Shown here in pieces: positions 13,401-25,300 of a stretch of 64,000 nucleotides of DNA (the stretch's first letter is position 1; each line of letters starts with the position of its first letter). Origin of the DNA: Notolepis coatsorum (lineage: Eukaryota; Chordata; Actinopteri; Aulopiformes; Paralepididae); NCBI GenBank assembly GCA_963971535.1, contig OZ020585.1, forward strand, positions 27,489,693-27,553,692, read 5' to 3'. A program made the position numbers and the translations under genes. The notes below the pieces were generated by a model. The model was not told the origin of the DNA and did no database searches. It saw only the letters and a list, made by a program, of their open reading frames with translations.

Positions 13401-15161
13401 GCACTAACCTTAAAATTCTAATATACCAATGTGGCACAATATGTACAGGGACATGGTGGGGGGGAGCCAGACAGAGGTCAGTCTTGTGCTTTCTATGCGT
13501 GTGTGCCGCATGTGAACGATCTGCATGTTTTAAACACATTTCCCCTCAAATCTCATGCACCAAGGAAAGCAGTGCAAAGCGCTCTAGTGGTCTTTTTAGA
13601 GTTGTGTCATTCTGTGAATTAGGAAACAAAACATTCACACACGGCGTGATAAAATAAATGTATTGGACAACAAAGTCTTGTGGGACAATCACGATTAAAA
13701 GACAGCCCACTATCATATGTTGTATGTCTCCCTGGCATGCTAAAGATAAGCTTCCATAACAGCTCTTTTGAATCACTTTGTATGTGTAGCAGCAGCTAAC
13801 CACACTGACAATACCTCATCGCTTCTCCCTGACCAAACACTTCCCTAGAAAAATTGTGATCGGGTGATGAAGAAAAGAGGGCGGGGTTGGAGATTAAACT
13901 GAATGTAAAAGCTTCCAAAGCCACCGGCATATTCTTTCCCAACAGCTCTCAGTCTAGCGATTGGCCCACATTTGAATAAGATGGTGGACCGATTAAATAT
14001 AAATTAAATCATGAATAAGATATGTCTGCAATCCGGGTGAAAAATTAACACCAGCCAAGTGATGGCGAATGTTGTCGGGTAAACAACCACACCGTCTAAA
14101 ATTCTATTTGAGTGGTAGAATATTGAAAGTGTCTGGTGAATTTATTAATCCACTAACCACTGTGACTGATGAATGAAAAAATATGTTTACTGCCCCGTTT
14201 GTAATTACGTCATGGCAAAACCAGAAGATGAGTCATTATACCGAGAGCTCTTAACTGCAGAAAGGGACAATGGTGTTATTTGGAGCACTGTTGCAATCAC
14301 ACCCTAAATTAACTACTAACGTCAGAGATGTCAACAATGCAGTCTCGGCATGGGAAGGGGTTCCGTAACAGTGCAGTTCACACCAAACACCACAAACCAT
14401 TGTACACAATGTGTGTATTCATCAAGCCTCAGACAGGAAGATCTTATCTGAGATCACTGACCAGAGTCCCCTTGACCATGATCTAATAGGCTAAACTGAT
14501 CCTAGATTAGCTCCCATAGCCCAAGAAACTTGATAATGAGGCAACCTCTCACGTCAAAGGTATGCATCTTTCCTACTTTACCAGCAATATGCTCATGAAA
14601 ATTAGTAACTATTGTTTGTTAGTCTCTTCCAATGTGAAGACAAATAACATGGATAATAGACTACATATAGCTTGTCTACAGTCACATGATTCCGATGACT
14701 GAAGCTGACATATGTTGGCCGTGACCCTTATGTTATGAAGAGGAGCGATTTTCCAACTGAATTGAAAGACTTGCCTACTAGATCTAGGCAGCTTGACACA
14801 TTTTGGAAGGAAAAGGAAATAACCATTTATGGTTTTTTCCCCCCCTCCGAGAGAACGAAGCCACGATTACACGTTTCTGTCTTCAGCAGACTCGAAATTT
14901 AAAAGGGACTGTATGTGACATTTAGAGCCACAATAAACAGTTAAGTACTTGGTATCATTCTCTTCCCAACATTCAACACAGCGGCACCTCTCAACGTATG
15001 GTTGTTCACTAACGTTACTAAGTTAACCAATTAAAGGTCACTATAAGACTAAGAGCCAGGGAAGGTTCGGCTCCGTGGTCAGAGTTTGGTTTGAAAGTGT
15101 GCATGCAGGAATTGCATTTTAGGCTTAACGTTAGTAAACTTAGGTTAGCATCACTCACTGG

Positions 15162-15520
15162 TAGGGATGGGTACCTTTCACATTTGAACCGATACCGGTA
15201 CCTGTGAATCGATACCGGTACCCAACGGTACCTTTTTTCGGTACTTTAGTCTCAAGTTGTCGGGGGGAAAAAATCCAAACTTCAAATAACTACAATTTCG
15301 ACAGTTTTCGGCTTGCCATTGCTCCGACTGCTTTGTTGTTGAATCAAGTAAAATCCTAGGTAAGCATATATTGTGCGTGTGAACGTTGACATGAAAAGAA
15401 AAAAGCAAAAAAAAAGTAAAAGAAAAAAAAAAAACGGTATCTCACTTGATTCGATACTCGGTAGTACCGACGTGTTTCGGTTCGGTACCTCAAAAGTACC
15501 GAATTCGGTACCCATCCCTA
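15162..15520. mobile_element. hAT-like element with GGTACC repeats
   Basis: Inverted ends TAGGGATGGGTACC, with 8-bp duplication CTCACTGG (15154-15161 and 15521-15528). GGTACC/CGATACCGGTACC blocks repeat near both ends. Confidence 0.92.
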
Positions 15521-17439
15521 CTCACTGGCCTATCATGTTTGGGGCTAGATGATAAATGGGCTCCGCTTTACACTAACGTGACGTTTTGGCTCATTGCCAC
15601 GACACAGAACTATGGAATGGGTCGATTTGGATATGAATGCCATGATGCTTAACGCTCTAAAACCGAGTGGAACTCACACGCACCACTAGAATTGTTGGAG
15701 ATTCTCTTCTTTCCGGTTGAATTGAAAGTGTCTTTCACAGTGACCAGCAGGCTGCCTGGCAGAACACGGAAGTGCTGCTTCGAATTCGCTCTTGAAACAT
15801 CTCTTTTTCCATCTTCCACATTCAAGATCGTAAATCCTGTCCATCTAAATATCTGTGACTGGGCTTTTAGTCTGTAGCCAATGGAAATGCTAGACATGGT
15901 CATGTTAGCTGGGAGGACCAATGGGAAATTCAATCCAGTACTCTCTACACTGGAATCTCTGCAGATTCAGGCAGACATGCGCTGGTTGCCCGTAACAGAG
16001 GATAGAGAAAGGAGCTTGCCCCTGGTTATATAATAAAATAGCAAGACATGAAAAGAGGTATAAATGTTCAACAAGGATTGTAATGTGTTGTGGATGTACT
16101 CTGAGCCAGATAACTGGGACAGTTATGATGACAATCATAGTGAAGGATTCGATGCGTTTGAAGATATGGTATGAAGTAGCCGACTCTTGTATCAATTGAT
16201 CTGACACATATTATTGTGCAGCTTGAATGAAAATCCCATGTTGATGATTCATGCGTATATGCTATTTGGATGATGCAGAGGGACATTGATAGGAGCTATA
16301 TGATGGAGGGGAATTTTTCTTTTGTGTGTGTGTGCGTGCGTGTGAAATCATATCCGTCATCTTGAGCACCACTCATCTGCTCATCTGTGGATGAGTTTGC
16401 ACTGGCAGGATAGTCTCTCTAGACAGCTGTTATCAGGCATGACACATTTCATTATGCTGTTTTTGACACGTCTGTAGAATTACTAGGGATTTAAAAAAAA
16501 TTGTTATTTGATAACATTTGTTTCACGTATGCAAAAAATGCAAAAGGACCTCTTCAACTATAGCACTCACCATAAGTGTGCTTGTTATTTTTCAGGAATT
16601 AAGTAATTCAGCATAGAATTCACTAATAAACTTGGTTGACTAAGATGAAACCAACAGATTACTTTACTAATTGACTTAAAAGACTAAACAACCCTAACAA
16701 CTGGCTAGTTCCAATCTTCTATGAGACGTTACTTTCTCAAGGGAAAACCTGGAGGACTTAACGTTTTCTTCTGCTCTCTGGAGAGGAAGATAAGTCTTGC
16801 CAGTTTTCTATACAGGAAGTGATGTCTCTCTCATGGCAGATATGTACTGGGTAATTGTACAGACGTGTTGAAAGTGGAGCATGTGAAATAAGTCGTAGTC
16901 GATATGGCCGAGTAGAGACTATTAGCAGGATGGAAAGAAGCAGACAAGCTTAGGGATGCAGAAATTTACATTATGATAGGATCATCCTAATGCAAGGCTG
17001 ATATTAAGGCCGATTCCTGACAAATTCCCAACTTTCTTGAAGTCCAATAAGGTCTATTCTCTGTCATACAACAGGATTGTAAATAAAGTGAACATTCCAC
17101 CCATAATAGCCCATATGATGTGTTTGGTATGAGAAATGCATGAATGTACTGAAACCAGCTCTGTTCAGCTCTCAAACAGCACCTGGCTATCCCTAAGTAA
17201 CAAGCCACACACAGCCTGGCTTCTTACAGCTCGCTGACGGCAACTAGCCTACCGGTCTACGCTTCCTCATTAATCCTCCATTATTAATGCCATCCATCAA
17301 GCCTATAAACTCCATCAATCCAGAGTATCTTCTGATCCTCTTAACAGGACCAAATAAGAGCATCAGTTCAGATTAAATATCTGAAGAAAGCTGAAAGGAC
17401 ATAATAGAGAAACAAGCCCAAGATGCCAGTATGCCAATC

Positions 17440-18140
17440 TAGTGTCGTCACGATACCAGAATTTGGACTTGGACACGATGCCAAGTTTAGCATCAGGATT
17501 CCTGATACCAAACAATTAGACAAATAAATTAAATATGAATGACAAATAAAAGTCTCTTTGAAATTAATGCAAAGACAATAGAGTACAACTTTTCCCTGAG
17601 AGCAGCTTCTATTCTAACTAATGGCAAACATTACTTTGGCATTGACCAATGAACGCTCTGAACGCCTTCATGTCACTGGTCAGAAATGACCATCTGTGTA
17701 ATGAAAGGCAAAGCGGACAAGCGTGAAAAGCCACCATTGTTAACATTTTCTTAATTAAACATAAATGAACAGCATACATCAGACCGGCAATACGAGTTTA
17801 ATGAGATTTGCCGGTCTGATGTATTGCTTCTCCAAAATATTTTTGGGCAAATTGAAAAAAGAAAATCAAGCAAACCCTTCAAGGACATTTTTGTAAACAA
17901 TATGACTTGAACGGACCTCCGCTTTCATCCTGCAGCAGCAGATCCAGAGAGAAGCACAAACACGCACTATATAAACATTAGACTTAGTACCGCGTGTCAA
18001 GTCACTGACAATAAGTCAGACTCAACATTCCCGGGGAAAGATTTTGATAAAAGTAATGACCATTTAGCAATATTGAATCCATTTTCATGCCGAAGTATCA
18101 CCCGAATAACGCATTTTCAATGATCGTCGTGACAACACTA
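17440..18140. mobile_element. hAT-like element (TAGTGTYGTCACGATACC family)
   Basis: Inverted ends TAGTGTCGTCACGATACC, with 8-bp duplication TGCCAATC (17432-17439 and 18141-18148). It contains an internal hairpin CATCAGACCGGCAA/TTGCCGGTCTGATG. Confidence 0.92.
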
Positions 18141-20559
18141 TGCCAATCAAAACATTTCTATAACACTAACAAAAAGATGGCATCTCCTCCAGAGTTCAAG
18201 CAACTAGAAAATAGCTCAAAGCCAACATCAACTGGCACATGAGCCAGAGACAGGACAGCAGGGGGTGGCCCACAGTGCCACCAGCAACAGCCACCCCCAC
18301 TCCCTCCACAGTGTGTGTGAGAGCAGACTGAAAAATGAGTTTGGTCTTCATCTTCCTTGTGAAACAACCCGTACTCCTACCTAAGCTGGTTAGGGATTCT
18401 CTTATCTCTTTGTAACTCTCTCCACCCCATCCTCCTGCTTCACTTTCAGTGCTTTGGGGGAGCTGGGAGAGCTGCTGAGGGAAGGGGAAAGATGAGTTAT
18501 TCACAGGCAACACAAGGCACAGCAACACCAAGATTATTAAAAGAAATAAACTAGAAAAGAAGAACAAGGACGTTAATTATTACTAGAAACTGATCACCGA
18601 AGGCTGGTGTCCTGGGCATAGGTATATATATTAGGTCTTCAACTAAAGATAAGACATGTTTAATCAAATGCCAGTATCTATGCCGCATCTCAGAGAAGAA
18701 ATGCTGAGCAGAAGTAATAAATCACAATAGACTGAATGAGATGGTCATGGTGATCAGCACTTCTTCTTCAAGAGGCTTTTTATAGCCCAGGGTCCAGGAA
18801 ATCAGTAATCGGTGTATGGCAGTACCACTGTTTAAGAAAGGTAGGAGCGCAATCTATAGAAAGGTAAAGAGACTTGTAGTGCCACACACGTTAAGCCCAT
18901 TTCAAGGGAGAACATGACTCAGTGGTCTTGCAAAAATGTCTGCTCAACATCCGAGGGAGGACCGTTATTTCGTACAGGAAGAGTGTGTTGTGTTTTAGTG
19001 TACCCAGTAAATTACTGTGCACTTCTGCATGTTTCACATAGTAGGCTTGATGAATGTAATTTGATCTTGTAATTCCTTCGGACTTAATTTCTTTGGGGTG
19101 ATTGAGAGCTCGGTGTAACTAATGTTAAGTTTTGCTTTTGAAATCAGTACACTGCAGCATTAAGAAAGCAGTTTCTTTCCCATAGTTAATGTTGAAACCC
19201 AGGATTTGATACATTTTAATGAGGTATGCATGTTTTTATTGGGATATAAAACATTATGTTATGTTGGCATTTGAATCTTAATTAATGGGTTCGAACCTCC
19301 ACCTTTTTATTTATTTTAACTTTTACATTTTCGTTTAATTTTTTTAAATTATTTTACACTAAAAATATATATCAGAATGTGATATATATCAGAATATCAC
19401 ACTATGTTGTGTTTACAATAATTAGAAAGTCAGCTGTGAACACAGGTAATAACAAGTCTAGTCGGGATGAGGAGGGGTCACCATCATACATTATCAGGAA
19501 ATTAATCAATCATGCAAAAAAGAGCGAGTTTTGAGTGACTCACACTTCATAATACAACATTTTCGAATGGACGTTTGGATTAAACCATGTGTATGCAGTG
19601 ACGCTGATGCTTTCCCAGCAGAACACAAGTTACTTAACGTTACACAGGTATGTTATGGACGTTAATTAAGCTATGCAGAGCGCAGCCCTTGCTAACGTTA
19701 AGATAGCAGGAGCAGTCGGCCAACCAAGATGTTGTTCAACAAATGTATTCACAAAATGGATTATCATCCAAACGTTATTGAAGCCGCCGGCTCCCGTGAC
19801 AAGCAACACTACTCTTAATAACCGCACCGCAGTAATATGCGCTACGTTATATATGTTAGACTCGACAGTACTGAACCACAAATTATTTAGGAGCAAATTT
19901 TGTGAATGCTTAAAAACGATTGTTCGAAAAACCCTGGCGAATGTTCGAATCCCAAAAACAGGCTTGTGGACAGCTCTAAAGGTAGCTATATTTAAGTCTC
20001 TCTTGTTGACACACATTTGGTCCCAATTAAATTATATTCAAGGTCAGTGAATCTGACTCACTCTCTGCATGCAGAAAATAAAAGTATCGACTGTGTTCTA
20101 CTCTCTTAGATCTTCATATAAACAGACGTCTTCCCGTCTTCCTGCAGTGTCATGCTCCACTTTCCCATCCAACTACACAGATCAACTGTCAAAGTATGTT
20201 GAGGAGAGATTCTACACTCCGGGCTGTAGTATGCATCACAATAATATACCTGGTCTTGAAACCCATCTACAAAATAATATCTTTCTCTCTGCTTGCATTA
20301 ATTATGAACCTAACTACAAGTTAATCATGTTAGACATGTCGAAGACACAAGTATGGGCCTAACAACTCCACTCTGAGCCAATGCTACCTGAGGGACAACA
20401 AGCCTCGTCAAGAATGTCACTCGTTTAAGGAAACAGTTTTCCTTCATAGTTATGAACTTGCATAAGGTTATGTTGGTCTCAAAAGTCAATGTTTGCTTTC
20501 CTTTGTCCGAGGAAAGCAACAGTTGTGATTGGAAGATAGAGGCATTTGACTTTACTACA

Positions 20560-20880
20560 CTGGCCTGGTTATCATCATGTTAAACCTATGGTATTTTAAA
20601 GAGTGATCATGCTGGCCAGGTTTTCATCATGTTAAACCTATGGTATTTTAAAGTGATCATGCTGGCTTGGTTTTCATCATGTTAAACCTATGGTATTTTA
20701 AAGTGATCATGCTGGCTTGGTTTTCATCATGTTAAACCTATGGTATTTTAACGAGTGATCATGCTGGCTTGGTTTTCATCATGTTAAACCTATGGTATTT
20801 AAAAGAGTGATCGGGCTGGCTTGGTTGTCATCATGTTAAACCTATGGTATTTTAAAGAGTGATCGTGCTGGCTTGGTTTA
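20560..20880. repeat. ~52-bp minisatellite, six copies
   Basis: Repeating unit contains TCATCATGTTAAACCTATGG and TATTTTAAAGAGTGATCATG. Copies are 90% or more alike by eye and the period is 51-54 bp. Confidence 0.93.
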
Positions 20881-22237
20881 TCATACATATGCCATCAAGT
20901 GTAGACTGGGCAATTGCTATTGCACAGTATGTAATTTCTGCCACTCTGGGTCTTTCAATCAAAACAATAACAAAGAACCGAGTTTGATGACATCGTGAGG
21001 TAGCATGCAATCATAAGACTTGTCGTCTTCATTGCATAAACAAAGCACTGCACTTTTAGCTAGATTGAGTTACTGGCAGTCTGGGGTACATCACCCAAAT
21101 CTGTATTAATTATGGAGTTAATAGGTAGCTCAAAGGTGTAGCATAGCAATGCTAACCATTTCATGCAGGTGGGTGGAAAATGCTAAAACACGTAGCCTCT
21201 TAGTCGGAGAGGTATAGTTCAATAAATACACAGATGTACTACCCTAGTCTGCTAGTTAGCCGATTAGTCAAGATAACTGGCAGACTACTGTGGTAGTGAA
21301 TAATAAGCTCAAAGGTTTCATGTAAGTGAATGGAAAATGCTAGAACTATTAGCGCCATACTCTGGGAGGTATAGTTTAATAATAAAAAAACTGATTTGGG
21401 TGGTCTAGCTTAGTTTGCTAGTTAGTGGATTAATCAAGCTTTCTAACCAAGTAGGGTCCATTTGATAGTTGTGGTCAAATGAAAGGGAGCAGTCAGTCAA
21501 GCGTGATATGATCACGCCCCTAAAGAGACAATAAGCCAATTGTCAACGCGATATCGGAGGCATGGCAGTTGTCACACCCTATGAGGCGTGTTGGGAATCG
21601 TGAGGACGCGAGGGTAAAGGGGATATGACACAATTGACAGACTACCAAATGAAATGCTTCGTTGCCTTGATTGAGATTACAGATATCTCAGGGTTTGAAC
21701 ATTGTTGGAAACATTTGGGATAATGCAAGTACACAACTCAACAAAGTATATAACATAGCTCTTGTTGTTTTTATAAATTTCAATGCAGAAGTGTTACATA
21801 TTATAGATTTAAATCCCTGAATTTCCCCAAGGGGATCAATTAAGGAATATCTTCTCATCTTAAATGTGTAATATTATATCTTGTCCCATCATATTCCCAA
21901 TCCCTACAATACTGAAGTAACTAAAGGAATATCAATATCTGCATCACTGCAAACAAAAGAAAACTCATCATAATTTACGAGTCGAATAATGTCTTTTCAA
22001 GTGAGATAAGGAGTGAATAGTAACAGACTACATGTCAAAACTGTCTTTCCAACTTTCAATTTCAATGTTTAGATTCTGCTTGATTTACAGATAGGTTTGA
22101 ATAGATGGATGCTTGCCGGTGTTAAGATTCAGCAGAGAAAGTGTTTTAAATAATGAAGGGAGAATGACTCCCTTTTCAGACCAGTTATTTTTATTTCCCT
22201 CTCAGCCTCCCTCGTCCTGTCACTTCTACATACTTAC

Positions 22238-22321
22238 TTTCATAGCTTTGATTCCCGACTTGGTGATCTGGGTCATCTTGGCCTTTGAGATGGGAGGCTT
22301 GTACTCGTTCAGCGAGTACAG
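22238..22321 (-). CDS. scaf8: scaf8 coding exon 2
   Basis: Twenty-eight codons, phase 0 on both sides, with the CID start LYSLNEYKPPISKAKMTQIT. The acceptor is ttttatcttccag and the donor gtaagt. Confidence 0.92.
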
Positions 22322-25300
22322 CTGGAAGATAAAAGGGAACAATACAAAAAACATCTCAGTCATAATTTCTTGACATTAATTCTGCAATGAGAATAAACAC
22401 TCTTTAAATTGGAACAAGTGTTGTCTTCACAATCCCTCACGTTAATAAGGGAGTAGTCCACTGCTTTAGGATCTAAAAACAAAACTGCAACTACACATTT
22501 GAGAAAAGCCTGAATGTGTCAATGCCTGCCAGAGGTTGGTGACTGAGATCAGAACATGCAAAACTGCAGCATCAGTCATGGTGGCGGAGCATTCCTTCAG
22601 CAATCAAGATTTGATCTCTGCTCCTAATGTCTGCATGCATGTCCATTCTAAAACATACAGACTTTCATAATGGTACTTTACTTATGCATTTGATATTTTT
22701 ATGCCATATCTCGCCAGCCCTAACTTATTGGAATAAATGGTAAATGGACTGCATTAGGGATGCCCCGATCGATCGGCCACCGATCGTTATCGGCCGATAA
22801 TTTGTATAAATATGCGATCGGGGAATTCCGATAATTAGTCATATTCGCCGATCGCGGAAACTGATCAAGTGGATATCTCACTCGCTTGTATCAGACGCAC
22901 AGGACCTGCAAACTGCTCCTCCTCCCTAGCCCCGCCCGTACCCGTGTAGAGTTTGTAAACACGTCCGCCTCCTCTGCTGAGTCTAGATAAGTGCATTCGA
23001 CCTGAGCTAACGTTAGCTACCTAGCTATCGTTACTGTTTAAACAAAATTACCCAGTCAACTATTCACTTTTAGTAGGCATTGTCTAACGGTATTTAGCCG
23101 GCTAGCTACCGATAGCTCCTGATATCAACAAATGCTCCAGCAAGTCTTGTAGTGCATGTTGATACCTCCGTTAGCTCGCGTTAGCTGACGTTAATTCACT
23201 GTTCAAAACGATAGTTGTCTTAACGTCATCTAGCCGGCTACTAGCAGTAGCTACAGATAGCTCCTGATATCAATGTCTTATAACATCGATTGAATGCGTA
23301 TTCGAGCTGAGGGCTTGCTGAATGTTAAATGACCAAAGCATAATGTTACCAATAGGGTCCCGCTGCAGCGCCGGAGAATCCTTTTTGGTAGCTGGAGGCT
23401 ACTAGAGTACACACAGACAGTGGAGCTGTTTGCAGATAGCGAGCATTTTGACTTGTTGCGTGGTGGCGATGTCTCGCAGATAATACAAGTACAAGTCTAA
23501 TTATATAATATATATATTTTATATAAAAAAAAAATATATATAAAATAATTTTTAATTTCTTTTTAATCAAAAACGATCGGTATCGGATCGGTATCGGCCG
23601 ATATGGCTCACGACGATCGGTGGAAAAAAAACGTGATCGGGGCATCCCTAGACTGCATTTAGTTATTTACAACAGCCTCACATTCACACGCCGACAGCCG
23701 AGGCAACCATGCAAGGTGCCAACCTGCTCATCGGGATCAGGAACCAGAATTGAACCGGGAATAGGGCTGGGCCTGGGCGATATGGAAAAAAATCATATCG
23801 CGATAACGATATGATAATTTTATTTTATTTCTCGATATCGATAATTATCGAATTGTTATAAGTATAAAAAAAATTAAAAAAAAATAAACATTTTTTCAAT
23901 TTTTTTCAACAACAGATGTATGTTTATTTTGCAGCAATTCTTTGTCATTGCCGCCATCTTTAGTGTTACATCCCCTCACACTCCAGTTCTCAGGCTGCAG
24001 CTGGTTTAAAAGCTAAAGTAAACCGGCTTCTCTGCTGGCTGTGGCTCCAGAGGAGTTGAACAGTTCTGGCTCTGCTAGTTTATTTTCGATATTTTGGCGC
24101 TTTTTTGGTGGACAAACCACCGCACATGTGCACCGTGACTCGTGACTGGAGTCTAGTTCTGCTCGCACACATAGCCTACTGTGTACAGACGGTTTCAAAC
24201 TGTATTTTAAATTAGAAAGCAAACAAAATAAATGGACAAGAGAAAAATAAATCTCAATTTGGTCAGTATTGTCATTTGGACAAGCAAAGCCATTACTTTA
24301 AGTTGCAGGCAAGAAAGACAAGTCTGTCCACTGTCTCTGGTTTTAAAACTGCCCTGTTGCAGGTAAAAAAAAAATAAAAAAAAAAAAACGATTTTTCGAT
24401 TTTTTTTTTATTTCGATATTCGATATCGATTATTAAAATATATCGCGATATTTACGGTTATCGTTATATCGCCCAGCCCTAACCGGGAACCTTCCGGTTA
24501 CCAAACGACTGCTCTACCTCCACTGCCACTGTCGCCCCTAATATTGAATACTTTCAGAACACAGACCCTTGGGGGAATAATTATGCGGTAAGCAACTCCA
24601 TTAAAGTCTGTATGTTTATAATGGACAGACAGTAGATTCAGCAGTTGTGAAACTAGGAGTTAAAATTGCCGAATGAATGGTCCTCCGCCACGACTGAGAT
24701 CCTTCAGGTTTGCATGTTTGTATCAAGTCACTAGCCCCAAAACGAGGCTTTGATAGTGGGATGGACACCATCAAAGCCACGCAGCCTGACACGGCTCACC
24801 TATGCATTCCTCATCCCGCTGGTAACGGCAGCGTCCATGTAGTTGCTCCGCGGTCACTTTAACCCTTTAATCGCCAAGGACGACTTTAGACGCCATTGCT
24901 CGCCATGCTTAATCTGCCAATGACGTCGTACAGCGTCTTTGAGATCAATATTTAAAAAATCTGTCATGGCAATCATATTTCACCCACGGAGACTTGAGAC
25001 TTGCTGTTGATCTCCTCTCAACTCTCCAACGGTTCAAGACCGCCATCTGGTGGCCGATCGGCGAATCGCCAAAACCGGAAGTGAGCGGCCGGAAGTGGTG
25101 CTCACCCATATTTCGGACTCCAGCTTGATACACTGGATAGCGATCCGTTGCCAATAAATCGATAAACAACATGATTTGGACGTATATAGTATTATACAAC
25201 CTGGAAATGGATCGCATGTATCAACATCCCATAATAGCGATCTTTCTGCTCCACGCTGATCACCCAACGGTCAGAGGAAGCTGCAGTGAGTTTCAGCTTG

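Larger units (their letters stand above)
1..22237 (-). other. scaf8: scaf8 intron 2 (inferred), transposon-rich
   Basis: No exon was recognised on either strand. The first 13.4 kb is mostly nested DNA transposons, listed separately. From 13409 to 15153, 15529 to 17431 and 18149 to 20560 I see no coding signal, RNA gene or clear repeat, only unique-looking AT-rich DNA. The rest, 20880-22237, is also featureless. Confidence 0.5.

Noticed and set aside
18158-18567. Minus-strand frames as a candidate scaf8 exon
   Set aside because: The translation does not match the CID, RRM or proline-rich parts of SCAF8.
19666-20050. Opposed open frames of about 120 codons
   Set aside because: No recognisable motif and no splice-site support; one strand is probably a shadow of the other and both may be chance.
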